Positions 1 through 11,024 of a stretch of DNA of 64,000 nucleotides are shown here, piece after piece. The position numbers were made by a program, and so were the translations under genes. The notes beneath the pieces are model-generated. The model ran no database searches. It was not told where the DNA came from and worked only from the letters and a program-made list of their open reading frames with translations. Within the stretch, counting starts at the first letter, position 1. Each line of letters starts with the position of its first letter. Source of the stretch: Mesorhabditis belari (lineage: Eukaryota > Nematoda > Chromadorea > Rhabditida > Rhabditidae); NCBI GenBank assembly GCA_958450365.1, contig CAUEEP010000750.1, forward strand, positions 186,001 to 250,000, in the 5' to 3' direction.

Positions 1-219
1 ACACTTTTAGTACCAAAAGAAAAAATACGAGATTTCAAGAGCTATCATTTGACACAAAAGCGCACACTTTAGCATAAAGCAGCGCGGAGAATTGGATGTT
101 CAAAGTTAGGCTACGCGACTGTACGCTCGTCATTATGTCGCGACTTCTATTAAAGTATTTACGGTGGTTTTAAATTCTCATTTTTCTCATTCTCATTTAC
201 GATAAATATCCGGCTTTTC
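1..219. other. Non-coding left edge
   Basis: No coding exon is visible. Bases about 60-219 are closely repeated at about 2770-2941, where the same sequence lacks the transposon that begins at 220. The stretch probably lies in an intron of the minus-strand chemoreceptor whose last visible exon ends at 1612; any further exon would lie left of the window. Confidence 0.5.
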
Positions 220-504
220 GGGTCTATCCCAAAACAGCGCCACCCAAAACAGCGCCGACCAAAACAGCGCCGCCAAAACAGCGCCGACCAAAACAGCACC
301 GCCAAAACAGCGCCGTACCCAAAACAGCGCCACCCAAAACAGCGCCAATGCAAAAACGCCCAAAACAGCGACGAGCAAAAAAAATTATTTTTTAGATTTT
401 TGCTTTTGCTTTTTCTTTGCTGTTTTTAACTTTTTCTGTCCACTTTTTGTGTTTTTAGGGTAAAAAAAAGGCGGAGAATCCGATTTTTTAAGCTTTACGC
501 ATAG

Positions 505-1159
505 AAACCTGCGATAGCGCTTATAAAATTGATTTTAACCAAAAATAACAATTTTTTTTCTTTTACGGCCTGTTTTTTAACGTTTTCACTAACTTTGACT
601 TTGAAAATTGACTATTCTAAATATTTTAGCTTTACTTATGAGGAGAGACTTGCTTTTTTTGAACTAAAAACTTTACAGCATCGCGGCTTTGTCATTGATT
701 TAGTCGAAACTTTCAAAATCCTCCGTTGTAAACAGATTAGCCCTTTGTTTATAGACTTTTTCAAATTTAAACCGCGGTCAGGGCCCAGAAGTGGCTCATT
801 CCTTTTGCAAATTCCCTTTGCTTCCAATGCCTCTTTATCAAATTCATTTCCCGTTAGAGCCGCTAGATTATGGAACTTGCTCCCAAACGACATACGAGAA
901 ATTCAGTCGCTTTTCATATTCAAGAAACGTATCGATGCTTTAGATCTAGTGGCTCTTTGCCGTAAGTAATTGGCTTATTGATTTCAGTATGTATTGTATG
1001 ATTAAGTATCACTGTGCATTTCTCTATGATTTCTTTCACTTTATCGTTTGAATAAAGTATTATTATAAACCTGCGATAGCGCTTATAAAATTGATTTTAA
1101 CCAAAAATAACAATTTTTTTCCTTTTACGACCTGTTTTTTAACGTTTTCGCTAACTTTT
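505..1159. repeat. Direct repeats flanking the LINE fragment
   Basis: Copies 505-597 and about 1067-1159 both start AAACCTGCGATAGCGC, run through CAATTTTTTT and end near AACTTT, with only a few substitutions. They abut the LINE fragment on both sides. Confidence 0.8.
598..1066 (+). pseudogene. 5'-truncated non-LTR retrotransposon (LINE), C-terminal remnant
   Basis: The reading frame 605-969 gives about 120 residues resembling the extreme C terminus of LINE reverse transcriptases, including YEERLAFFELKTLQHRG and SNSFPVRAARLWNLLPNDI. The polymerase domain is missing, so this is a 5'-truncated insertion. The 3' end has an AATAAA-like signal near 1050. The fragment is flanked by a direct repeat of about 93 bp (505-597 and about 1067-1159), which looks like an exceptionally long target duplication. 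It sits inside the transposon 220-1526. Confidence 0.75.
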
Positions 1160-1611
1160 TATTTCTACTACGGATCACTTGAAAGCTCTCTAGCCGTTTA
1201 TGTTCATCATCGCTAGTGTTATGATGTTTCAGAGTCTCTTGGACTATTAATTTGATGCTATTTTGATGTTTTTTATGCATCGTTTAATTGTTATCGTTTA
1301 TTGTTGTTGGTCATGTTATTTTTAAATAAATTATCAAAATTAAAAGCTGCTAATAAAAAAAATGAGTGTACATTGTAAAAGAAAAAAAACTTTATTTTGC
1401 ATCGGCGCTGTTTTGGGCGTTTTTCATTGGCGCTGTTTTGGGTGCGGCGCTATTTTGGGTGGCGCTGTTTTGGTCGGCGTTGTTTTGGTCGGCGCTATTT
1501 TGGCGGCGCTGTTTTGGGATAGACCCGGCTTTTCAGAATGCGGATATTCAAGCAGCTTTGATGGTTATTTTAATCAATTCTTAACAATTCTTTAAAATAA
1601 ACTCTCCTTAC

Positions 1612-4600
1612 CTTTTCTTCACCGTTCTCATGTAAATCAGCTTGGCGAGACTGATCATATTGAGTAAAAAGGAAATTACTGGGTAGACATGGCTGAGACT
1701 CATTTCAGCCCAATAACAAATTGGTGTTTGCTAAAATGAGTTGATTAAATAAACGAGGAAACCCGCCTACGACTTCAAAGCACTCCAAAAGACACCAAAA
1801 ATCGAACACCGAACAACTGGGGTATTTTTTGAAGCAGTTTTTCAAAAGGCAAAACTAGATACTTCACGGGATCGGCCGTTTCCCGAAAAAACTCACTCCT
1901 GCGCCCGCTAGAGCTTTAACGGACAGACTGATATTTTAAAATTATATACAGTCGACTCTCGGTATAATGACTCTTGATATAAAATGATTCAGAGCTTCGG
2001 CTTCTAATTTCGGCTTCTAATAAAATTCTAATAAAAGCTTTTAATAAGATCTAAAGATTCAACTATCTATATAATGATTCCAAAAAAGAAAAATTTGATC
2101 TGTGCCATGTACAGGGTGACCAGAAATAACGCTTTCGGCCTAATTTCTCCTATTTTTTAAAAATCCAAAAAGATTTTGTAACAAAAACAATTTTTTATTA
2201 ACAACATGATATAAAGAGAGCATAAAATCTACTTTTCTTCAAAGTGGCCACCTTTGGCTTCGATGCAGTGCCTCAAACGCTTGATGAAGTTTTTGGCGAT
2301 GGGCCGCAGCTCGGCCGGAGTGATTTGATCCCATTCCCTGGCCAACGATTGCTTAAGAGCCTCCAAACTTTTGTGGGGTTTTGCACAAGCCCTTGCCTCC
2401 CCTGGGTATATCAGCCGTTTCCCGAAAAAATCACTTCTGCGCCCGCTAGAGCTTTAACGGACAGACTGACATTTTAAAATTATATACAGTCGACTCTCGG
2501 TATAATGACTCTTGATATAAAATGATTCAGTGCTTCGGTTCTGGCCGAGCTTCTAATAAAATCTGAAGACTCAACTCTCGATATAACGATTCGAAAAAAG
2601 AAAAATTTGATCTGTGTCATGTATTTTCACAAATTTTTAAAGATCGAAACAAAAAAGGAAAATTTCTAGATGTTTATTCTCTTATCTTTACGCTAAATTC
2701 TTAACAAACGCAAAGCCGATGCTGCTGATGATGCCGATTTGCTGCCTTATCTTGTATTAAGCGAAAATTTAGCAGTATATTCGAGCACACTCTAGCATAA
2801 AGCAGCGCGGAGAATGGGACGTTCAAAGTTGGACTATGCGACTGTATGCTCGTCATTGTGACGTTCTATTAGAGTATTAGAATAAGAAATTCTATCAGAA
2901 AGAACTCTATTAGAGTATTTACGATAAATATCCGGCTTTTCAGAATGCGGATATTCAAGCACCTTTGATGGTTATTTCAATCCATTGTTAACAATTCTTC
3001 AAAATGAGCTCTCCTTACCTTTTCTTTTTTTTAACAATAACATTTTTTGTTCAAAATTTTGTTCCCGACCTAATTGAAAACCTCGATATAATTTTTTCCA
3101 TTTTGTCATCCCGAGAGTCGATTGTATGGGTTAGATAGAGTTTGATTTACCAATCAAACCTACCAATTTACCAATCAAACTATTGGGTTGGGGAGAATGA
3201 GTCGGCGCCGAAAATCAAAAAAATGTCTAAAACTTCTATTCGACTTCGTCAAATAATATGCGTTTGATATGAGTAGAATGGTTAACTAATTCTCTACAAA
3301 ATGACATTTAAAAGAAAATTCAAACAGCGCCTCCGCTCAAGAAAAAGCCATTTTTTTACAAAAACTACAAACTGTGATCTAGAAAAAAGCATTGGTGGGA
3401 TCTTCCTGCAAATTTGGCAACTTAAGTAATTGAATGTGCTCTATCTTTTTTATTTAAACACCAAAGAAGGTTTATGTGAAAGAAACTGTTCAAATGATGA
3501 GTCGGACTCTTTGCCATTTTAACCAGCTGCGTTTGGAAGTTCATAAACTCCACGAAAGAAAAGCTTTGTGGAATCTCTCAAAAGTGATTTTGTAGAGAAA
3601 TAGTGGATCCTTTTGATGAAACCAAATGTATGTTTAAAGAAGGCTTTATGTGTGCAAAAAGTCCCTTTAAAGTTCGGCGCCGACTCATTCTCCCCAACCC
3701 AATATTTACCAAGAGCCGATTGAGTGGGTTTGAAAGATATCCTGTTGGTGATAAGACATAGTATCCAGTGACGAAAAACATCTCCAAACAAATACCGAAA
3801 CCAAAAAGAAAAATAGCAATGGTCATGGCACGAAAGTGGACGGGTCGCCAAATCTAGATTCTTTTAGAATGTTTAGTCGTTGAGCGCTTGTTTGTAAAGA
3901 TTCATATTAGGTTCTTCGGTTATAAACAAGCGTCGCTAAACTTATTGTTGTGAGAGAAGCTTTTAAAACATGTTTTTCTTTGTTTAAAAAGTACGTTATC
4001 TTGTGCATATTTGGAATCTTTTTAAACAGATAATTTCTTATTTTTAAGCTCTTTTTTTCCTGCTTTAGATGACCGACTCAAAAATCAAGTTCGCGTATGC
4101 CTACTTTACGACTTCAAACTGGGCAAAAAAGTAGCGGAATCCCATTGGGATTTGGTCAAAGCATTTGGAAATGATGTATTGTCCGAAAGCCGATGCCGAG
4201 CCTGGTTCCGGACGCCTTTCGAAATGGTGATGTGAAAGTCTCGAGGATGATGAACACTCTCGTCGACCTCAAGGGGTAGACAACGATATTTTGAGGGCTG
4301 CAATCGAACCGGATCCTTGTCAAACGACGCGTGAACTTGCTCAACAGTTTCCATGTTCAAATTCCACTATTGATGAGCATCTACACACCATTGGAAGGAC
4401 GATCTGATGCGGGAAATGACTTCCTCACGAGTTAAGCAGTGCAAACAAGGCTTCACGAGTCGCTATATCTGAATCCTCAACCGCTAAATATTATGACTGT
4501 ATTGTTCTCTAATGATTAGTGCACCTGAGCGTTGATCTAAATTGCTCGATGATAATCTCGAGAACCGCTTATCAGAGAACCATATTGACTGTGAGGGTCA

Positions 4601-5673
4601 GGGAAAATGTAGCTCATGCCTCAGATCTTGTGGAAGATTAGAGTGTTGAGCTTCTGCAAAAGCTTGGAAACCCTAAAATAGTCATCAAATCGGCTCACCG
4701 GGATGCACTACTATTAGAGAATACCGTATATATAATTGAGGTTCGTCCGTTTGTTTCGTTTGTCCATTTGTCCGTCCGTCTATGCGCAGCCATTGGAAAA
4801 AAAGGTTCCATAAACTTTTGTGTGCTTTGTGCTCACTTGAATTTAATAAAAGTTAGATCCTCAGATGCGATTAAATGCGGGAAATGACTTCCTCACGAGT
4901 TAAGCAGTGCAAACGCTCGTTTATATCCGAACAACCTAATAGTTAATTGATTGAAATCTTTTTTATTCCTTTCTTATACAAATCTTCGTATTTATTTATA
5001 AAAATGAATCTTTTTTAAACTAAATTTCTTGATTAACTAAGCCCGTTAAGCTTTTTATATCAAATAGATTCTAGAAAATTTTATTTAGTTTAAATTGGTT
5101 TGATTTAGAGAATGATTTCGGTTAATTTTTAACCTTTTCCAAAGAAGAAAATGTTCTATTATCTAGCTATAAAAAGAGATTTTGGTTTATTCTTGGTGTA
5201 AAGTAAAAATTTCGGTTCATTTTTGATCTAAGTCTGAACTAAATTTATTCAAATCATCAAAAAATCGATAAAAATCTCACTTTACAATGAAAAAATGGCA
5301 ACCAAATAGCTGTGAATCGATTGAGATGCATTAGTATCATCGAATGTTGTTGAATATGAAAAGCTGCGTATTTGAAAGTGAAAAATGGTCGAAATGGGAT
5401 AAAACTTGAGACATTTACGTAAAACGGGATCATCGCTGGGATCTCCCAGCATTTCAGCGTCACATACGTATTCAAATATGTTAGAAGGTACTAGAATTCT
5501 GTAATCAGAGCTGATTTTTTTTATTTACTTACCACGAAAAGCACAAAGGAGTAAACCCGATAGAAAGAGTTCTCGTTGATGAGTTTCGTTCGACGAATAC
5601 AAATTCCCAATAAGATATTTAGTGAGGCTGAGGGAATCCCGTAAAGTAGATAGACACCGAATTGCCAATCCAT
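1612..5673 (-). CDS. Serpentine chemoreceptor, srv/srg-like (partial at 3' end)
   Basis: Four exons are recognised on the minus strand. Exon 1 is 5673-5533 (47 codons, start MDWQFGVYLLYGIPS, first membrane span). Exon 2 is 5490-5281 (70 codons, spans 2-3, with HSMILMHLNRFTAIW as in the TM3 region of Srv/Srg receptors). Exon 3 is 3853-3710 (48 codons, starts IWRPVHFRAMTIAIF, span 4). Exon 4 is 1730-1612 (39 codons plus 2 nt, YWAEMSLSHVYPVISFLLNM, span 5). Junctions are GTAAGT, GTGAGA, GTAAAT and GTAAGG donors with AG acceptors, and the first three introns are phase 0. The product would be a nematode chemosensory G-protein-coupled receptor in the membrane. Spans 6-7 are not visible and would lie left of base 1, or are lost. 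Introns 2 and 3 are packed with mobile elements. Alternative: a decayed pseudogene, although all four exons are open. Confidence 0.75.
2110..2400 (-). pseudogene. Tc1/mariner-superfamily transposase, C-terminal fragment
   Basis: On the minus strand, 2384-2229 translates to about 51 residues ending LRHCIEAKGGHFEEK and stop, the usual last residues of a Tc1-type DDE transposase. The CAGGGTGACCAGAAAT end at about 2111 follows TA. The catalytic domain and the other end are missing. The related flank at about 2620 keeps TA without the insertion. Confidence 0.7.
2770..3025. repeat. Paralogous copy of 60-219 plus 1527-1618 (empty site)
   Basis: The segment matches the left flank and right flank of the 1.3-kb transposon joined without it. 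It continues to CTCCTTACCTTTTCTT, the splice-donor edge of chemoreceptor exon 4, so it is a duplicated piece of that gene's intron. It supplies the unoccupied target site at 2934-2941. Confidence 0.8.
3183..3702. mobile_element. 520-bp MITE, Tc1/mariner type
   Basis: The inverted ends of about 30 bp begin TTGGGTTGGGGAGAATGAGT and are flanked by TA (3181-3182 and 3703-3704). There is no coding capacity. It lies 7 nt from the 3' edge of chemoreceptor exon 3, just past the donor site. Confidence 0.85.
4085..4405 (+). pseudogene. Mariner transposase, N-terminal fragment
   Basis: With at least one stop and a frame change, the segment encodes a mariner N terminus: LLYDFKLGKKVAESHWDLV, then SRCRAWFRT, then DNDILRAAIEPDPCQTTREL-type helix-turn-helix sequence near 4275-4340. 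It lies in intron 2 of the chemoreceptor and is interrupted near 4407 by further repeats. Confidence 0.7.
4407..4912. repeat. Direct repeat of about 40 bp around a compound insertion
   Basis: GCGGGAAATGACTTCCTCAC and the following 20 bases occur at about 4410-4450 and again at about 4876-4913. The sequence belongs to the mariner pseudogene (MTSSRVKQCK). Between the copies are a MITE-A copy and a repeat with GTCCGTCCGTC. This looks like an insertion with a long target duplication. Confidence 0.6.
4498..4727. mobile_element. MITE family A, copy 1
   Basis: About 215-bp element with inverted ends of the form CGTATTCTCTCTAATAGTAG / TGCACTACTATTAGAGA and an internal AACCGCTTATCAGA. This copy is diverged. 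The family has about nine copies in the window. Confidence 0.75.
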
Positions 5674-6270
5674 TTAATGCAAGAAGCTAGAAACCTACTA
5701 TTATTAGAGAAAATACGGTAAATCTTTTTGTCTCTCGGGGAATCAGATTGCTCTAAGAAAGTGGAAAAAATCAGAAAATCAGAAAATTAATTAAAAGCAC
5801 AGCTCACAGCTAGGTAACTCTCAAAGATCTTTTTACTTTTCTATTTCGTTTTTCTGAATTTACTCAAAGATACTGATCATTTGGAATTGAAAAAAATAAT
5901 TCATATTTTAGAAATCTGTTGCTTTATTTTCCCAAGAGACATTTCATTATAAAGTTTTTTAATTTTAATGCTAATGAGCTGCGTAGAATTTGTGCAGAAC
6001 TTTGTTGCTATAGCCTTCTGTTATTCTGATCTTCATAATGAATGTATTATTTTGAGAACAGGTGCAAACAAGATATCCCTTGTTGATTACAGGAAAATAG
6101 TAATAGATGATCAGAAAATTGTTTTCCAATAAGTTCTTGTAATTTTTAACCATCTGGTTTGTAGAAGAAAAAAGATGCTTCTCTTGAAAGAACTTTGATG
6201 AAAGAACTAAAAAAGAACTAAAAAAAAACTATATCTATCTAAATAATCAACTTTAAAAACTCCACTTGAT
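5674..6270. other. AT-rich spacer with a possible minus-strand terminal exon
   Basis: Upstream region of the chemoreceptor. On the minus strand about 6090-5971 is open and ends GYSNKVLHKFYAAH then TAG, with AATAAA about 45 nt beyond the stop. A Cys pair (GYLVCTCSQNN) is present. It could be a last exon of an otherwise lost gene. No upstream exon was found. Confidence 0.25.
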
Positions 6271-6421
6271 ATGGTGAGTATTTGTGCAAAAAAAACCGAT
6301 AGCCATCTTCAATTTGAACTTCAAAACCTTCAGACTGCATCTTCAAAACCTTCAAACTTCATCTTCAAAACCGACAGCCATCTTTCAATTTGTGAAGCAA
6401 AGGCTGCAAAGGTGAGAAGAA

Positions 6422-6592
6422 GAAGAAGCTTCGGCTTTCGGAGAAGCTTCGGCTTTCGGAGAAGCTTCGGCTTTCGGAGAAGCTTCGGCTTTCGGAGAAG
6501 CTTCGGCTTTCGGAGAAGCTTCGGCTTTCGGAGAAGCTTCGGCTTTCGGAGAAGCTTCGGCTTTCGGAGAAGCTTCGGCTTTCGGAGAATTT
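6422..6592. repeat. 18-bp minisatellite
   Basis: About nine perfect copies of GGAGAAGCTTCGGCTTTC. Because the unit is a multiple of three, it keeps all frames open and produces spurious ORFs (RRSFGF and SESRSF repeats). Confidence 0.95.
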
Positions 6593-6649
6593 CTGAGATT
6601 TCAACTCAATCTTCAACTCAATCTCAATTCATGAAAAGGTTTTAAGCGC

Positions 6650-8220
6650 TCTCACATGGTTTATTTGATTCTTTTCTGGTTAAAAAGCTTAAAACAAATG
6701 TTTTTCAACAAAAATCATTAGCCATTTGGTGTTTTTATGCGCTCTGGATCTCTGGATCTGGATGGAGCTCTGGATCGGCTTCTTGAAGATGATTTTTTTT
6801 TGAAACTGGTAAATTTCATCAGTTAATCTTAAAGTTAATTTAAAGAATTATCCAAATCTTACTCTTAAAGCTTAAATTTATCAAAAAAAGGCGAGAAAAC
6901 CGATGTCAACTTGAAAATGAACTAGAAAAAGCTTGAATAATGTTGCGTGTCAAGGGTTTTTTGGGCATATCTTCCAAGCCTTTAATAAAAAAGAATAAAT
7001 CTTGATCTAGGAAGCTCATTCATTTTATGTTAACCAGATTCCCAGACACTATTTTTTTTGATTGAATGCATTGATAAGCACGGGGTTTTCCCAATGATTT
7101 TTAAACCCCAAACAAGATTGTCGAAAATCTAGAAATATCTAGAAATATATTTAAACATTTGAAATATTTATTGACTTTTCAAATAGCTGTGGAATGAAGG
7201 TAATAGAAGACAAAAGCGAGAAAGAAAAAGAGTGAAATTAGAAGAATTCGCGGAGTCGAATTGCACCAATCTTTGTAAAGTCGAACTTTTTAGTTCAAAG
7301 TCCCGCATTTTAGTTCAAAGTCCCGCAGTTTTTAATTCACCAACCCGATAGAAAGAGCTTGAATAATGTTGCGTGTCAAGGGTTTTTTTGAGCACATCTT
7401 CCAAGCTTTTAATAAAAAAAAAGAATAATTCTTTATCTAAAAAGCTCATTCATTTTATGTTAACCAAATTCCCAGACACTATTTTTTTTGACTGAATGCA
7501 TTGATAAGCACAGGATTTTCCCAATGATTTTTAAATTCCAAATGCGATTTTCTAAAATCTAAAAATATCTAGAAATAGATCCAAACATTTGAAATATTTA
7601 TCGACTTTTCAAATAGTTGTGGAATGAAGGTAATAGAAGACAAAAGCGAGAAAGAAAAAGAGTAACATCAGAAGAATTTGTGGAGTGGTTTATAGGTTGC
7701 CAAGTGGTTGAGCGGTTTTAAAACAAGCTGAGGGTCAAGAGTTCCAACTTCACCCGTGCTTTTTCAACTCATAATTGTGATTTTTCAAATAGCTGTGAAA
7801 TGAAGGTAATAGAAGAGACAGGCGATAAAGAAAAAGAGTGGAATCAAAAGAATTCGCGGAGTTCATAGGTTCAGTGCAATCTGTGAACAATGATTTGTAG
7901 CTTTTCAAAGTAAACCAATGAATCTGTGACTGCTATTGCAAAAAGAATAAATCTTTATCTAAAAAGCTCATTGATTTTATGTTAACCAAATTCCCAGACA
8001 CTATTCCTTTTTTTGGTTGAATGCATTGATAAGCACAGGATTTTCCCAATCTAGATAAATCTAAAAATATCTAGAAATGTATATCCAAACATTTGAAATA
8101 TTTAGCGACTTTTCAAATAGTTGTGAAATGAAGATAATAGAAGACACAGGTGATAAAGAAAAAGAGTAACATTAAAGGAACTCGTGGAGTCGAATTACAC
8201 CAATCTTTGTACTCACACAG
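6650..8220. repeat. Large tandem repeat array, about three diverged copies
   Basis: Segments starting about 6922, 7348 and 7945 share GCTTGAATAATGTTGCGTGT (first two) and CCCAGACACTATT...TGCATTGATAAGCAC (all). Each is followed by a block with AATAGCTGTG..ATGAAGGTAATAGAAGA and AAAAAGAGT. The units are about 430-600 bp long with internal deletions. No coding exon is seen. Confidence 0.75.
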
Positions 8221-8325
8221 GCAGAGGGTTGACGTCTAGAAATTGAATTGTTTACTTTAATTTAGAGCTGATTTAGACCAAATTTCCAGCTATACACATG
8301 GCTTAATCGTAAGTTTTCATAGCTT

Positions 8326-8367
8326 TTCATAGCTTTTCATAGCTTTTCATAGCTTTTCATAGCTTTT
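8326..8367. repeat. 11-bp minisatellite
   Basis: About four to five tandem copies of TCATAGCTTTT. Confidence 0.85.
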
Positions 8368-8369
8368 TA

Positions 8370-9375
8370 CGACTCCTAACAAGACATAGCTATCAAGAAT
8401 TGTCAATCTTATCAATTATTTGTGATTGATAATGATTGATAAGAGTTTGTAAGAGGCTGCTTTTACGATTTAGGCGACATATTTACCAGCTCTACTTTGC
8501 AAACTTTGCTCTAAAATGGAAGCACACCACTGAATTCTTCATGTTCTTGTAGGGATGACTGGGCAACGCGAAAATGAAGATTTCAATGCGCCAGATGAGC
8601 TGCGTTTCCACTTGTTAACAGGGTTGTTCCAAAGCCAAGATTACCAAACCAGATCAGGCTAGGATCTAGCTTGTAGTCCGATTTACAGGGTACGGCTCTA
8701 GAGCTAGGCTAGAACCATGCTTGTTAGACCCCAATCTCACTACAGTATGCTGGCGATACCGAATCAAGAATGGCTTCGAATTTTTGATGAAACAAAGGGA
8801 AAATTTCATTTTTAAACTTACATTCAATACAGGACTGGGATGAAATCGCGAGTTATTACTCTATGAAATTGAAAAGAAATAGCCAACCTCTTTATTTTAG
8901 AGTTTGTTGACCTGTCCATTGCACAAGGAAACTTCTAGATTCTCTAGAAGTTCCTCTTTTCTCTAGAACTATATTCTCTTTTGTCCTCTTTTTCCCCCCA
9001 TCCCTGAGGTTTATTGTTCCCCGTCACTCTGGTTAAGGAAGTTTTCCAAAACAAGCAAAAATTGGAATTGGCGACAAGCGGAATTGAACAAAAATGGCAT
9101 AGGTTTCGCAGTCTAGCACTATCCCTACGCCGTCTCTACGTTTACTGCCTTTCGGCGTGGCACTCTCTTATGAACTTGGCTTTGGAAATTGCCTTGGAGA
9201 TTGCCTTGGAATCACCAAAGCATTGGAATTTGCCTTGGCAACGCGGTTTGAAACTTTGAACTGGTTTTTGGTGGTGAGTTGGTGGTGAACAGTTGAACTG
9301 ATGGCAGTTGAAACAGTTCCCTAGCTAGCCAGAACCCAGAAGCGAGAGAGAGTTGAGAGGGAAGGGGAGGGCTAT
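8370..9375. other. Non-coding spacer
   Basis: No supported gene. A short open stretch after an acceptor-like site (ATGACTGGGCAACGCG, about 8552) is too small to call. One arm (about 8905-8945) of an inverted repeat with 11584-11625 lies here. Confidence 0.4.
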
Positions 9376-10987
9376 CTATCGGGGAGGTGTGCCAGATGGA
9401 GGGCGATTGCGCGGGAACACCAAGAACAAACACTGGGAATGAGGATTTTTTTGGTGAAGATGATATGCACAGTGCTACAGTAATCCTTTGGCTAATCAAT
9501 ACGGTACTTGTAAGAAAACTTACCTTTGTGTACTGTCCAATGGATCCATTCAGCGTTTGACGGGAGACTTGGGTGCAACCAATTGCAGAAGTTGACTAAA
9601 TATTTTGATTTACTGTAAAAGAAAAATGGCAACTGACCGCATTCTGGCAGCTCTTTGTGTAGGTGTGATAGGTGTAGCTCGTGTTCTGATAGGTGAATGT
9701 GTAGTCAACTGGAAAACTTTTTAAAATAATGACACTGATTTGTAGGAATAAGAAAGTTCGGGTTCTTGTCGGGTCTTCGGGTATTTTGAATGCGTCGTCA
9801 CGCTTTGAAGGCCTATAACTTCATCGAGAAACAATATTATTGCAAACTTTTTATATCATTTTATAGAGGACATTTCAAGCTTTCGAACGACACCAAAAAC
9901 AGTTTGATTGGATTTTTGGTTTCCATAAAAACCACTGTATGAGTTGGATCGGTCTTGTTTGCTTAGAGTTTTCGAGTTTTGCTTAGAGTCCTAGTTGATT
10001 CTGGACTGGAATATCCAATCAAACTGTTTTTGGTGTCATTCGAAAGCTTGAAATGTTCTCTATACAATGATATAAAAAGTTTGCAATAATATTGTTTCTA
10101 GATGAAGTTATAGGCCTTCAAAGAGTGACGACGCATTCAAAATACCCGGAAAGCCAACAAGAGTTTGGTGGTCTTCTAGGTTTCTAAACTTTTCAACATT
10201 ATTTTCCTAGTGTACTGAATTTTAAAATTTAGCGAAATATCCAAGTTTTTTTGGATCTACAAAACTCTCACCCGAAGCTTTCTGACACATTTTCGCTGTG
10301 CACTTGTCAGCACCAGATTTCGAGGTACATTGAATTTTTCATTCACATAAAAACCACTATAGGAGTTGGATCGCTCTTGTTTGCTTAGAGCCCTAGTTTA
10401 TTCTGGACTGGAAATCAACAAACTGTGGGTCACGAACGCTTGAGGCCCTATAAATGAAAAAAAGGCAATAATATTGTTCTAGATAAGTTATAGGCCCAAA
10501 GAGGACGATCATAAATACCCGGGCCAACAGGTTTGGTGGTCTTCAGGTTGGATCTACAAAACTCTCACCCGAAGCTTTCTGACACATTTTCGCTGTGCAC
10601 TTGTCAGCACCAGATTTCGAGGTACAATTGCCGGTAAACGTCGCTGAAAATAAGAAATTGGATAAATGAGTGAAGCTTAGATTTTAAATTTTGAAATAAT
10701 TGACTGCAGATTTTGGATAAGATAAGATTTTGGAAAATTTTGCTTTAATCTTTTTTTTTGAAGTATTTTCTGCGAGTTTAACAAAGATTGGGTAAGTGGA
10801 AAAAAGATTTACTTCTGTAGTAGCGTAACTTTCGAGTCATTTATAACTGATTTAGTTAGAGATTATTACTGTGAAAGCTTTTTCTGATAAAATTGCCTAC
10901 GTGTTGGAATCCCATTTCGCGAGAGAGCTTCTTGAATAGTTGGTGACAGTGAATCGGCTCCCATGCAAGTGTGACACAAGACATAGG
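9376..10987 (-). CDS. Small Cys-rich protein, Ly6/three-finger-like (partial at 5' end)
   Basis: Exons on the minus strand fit by phase. Exon A 10987-10901 (YVLCHTCMGADSLSP). Exon B 10643-10569 (NCTSKSGADKCTAKMCQKAS). Exon C 9708 to 9614, or to 9638 if the better GTCAGT donor is used (TYTKSCQNA). Exon D 9595-9524 (STSAIGCTQVSRQTLNG). A possible last exon is 9474-9376 (HCAYHLHQKNPHSQC..., stop TAG). Introns are phase 1, 1, 0, 0. The opening LCHTC and the regular cysteine spacing suggest an extracellular disulfide-bonded domain of Ly6 type, but the family is inferred only. The signal-peptide exon was not found. It should lie above 10990, where SINEs now sit. A second copy of exon B without its acceptor lies in intron B. 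Confidence 0.6.
9779..10149. mobile_element. Foldback (palindromic) element
   Basis: Arm 9779-9930 (GGGTATTTTGAATGCGTCGT) is repeated inverted at about 10003-10148, separated by about 70 bp. Half of the element plus the adjacent exon is duplicated to about 10340-10560. It lies in an intron of the Ly6-like gene. Confidence 0.75.
10250..10335 (-). pseudogene. Duplicated copy of Ly6-like exon B
   Basis: Identical over about 75 bp to 10550-10627 (same CTSKSGADKCTAKMC coding sequence and GTGAGAG donor). The acceptor and first codons present at 10628-10646 are replaced by unrelated sequence, so it should not be spliced in. Confidence 0.75.
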
Positions 10988-11024
10988 CTGAAACAAAACA
11001 AAGGTAAAGAGCGCTTTTCAATCA

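Larger units (their letters stand above)
220..1526. mobile_element. 1.3-kb DNA transposon with tandem-repeat inverted ends
   Basis: The ends are inverted repeats of about 150 bp. Each starts GGGTCTATCCC and continues as a tandem array of a 14-16 bp unit (CCAAAACAGCGCC with variants). Left array 220-376, right array 1398-1526. The 8-bp GGCTTTTC flanks both sides (212-219 and 1527-1534). The uninterrupted site with one copy of GGCTTTTC is present at 2934-2941. No transposase is visible: the interior holds only a LINE fragment and AT-rich sequence, so this is a non-autonomous element. An 8-bp duplication fits hAT-like or Merlin-like elements; the GG start fits Merlin better, but this is inference. 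Confidence 0.85.
1949..3124. mobile_element. Composite pogo/Tigger-like element
   Basis: The left end (from 1949) reads CAGTCGACTCTCGGTATAAT and the right end (to 3124) is its inverted match CCGAGAGTCGATTG, both next to TA. A second left end lies at about 2490. The direct copies at about 1873-2107 and 2411-2640 are near-identical. Sequence of this kind (CAGT.GACTC.CG.TATAA) is typical of pogo/Tigger-type ends. No transposase is visible. The element lies in intron 3 of the chemoreceptor. Confidence 0.55.

Noticed and set aside
159..378. Minus-strand Cys/Trp/Phe-rich ORFs (RCFGWRCFG)
   Set aside because: They are the tandem end repeat of the 1.3-kb transposon, and the right end gives the mirror-image ORF.
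6271..6645. 124-codon plus-strand ORF and 83-codon minus-strand ORF
   Set aside because: Both consist mostly of the translated 18-bp minisatellite, with no splice signals or family resemblance.
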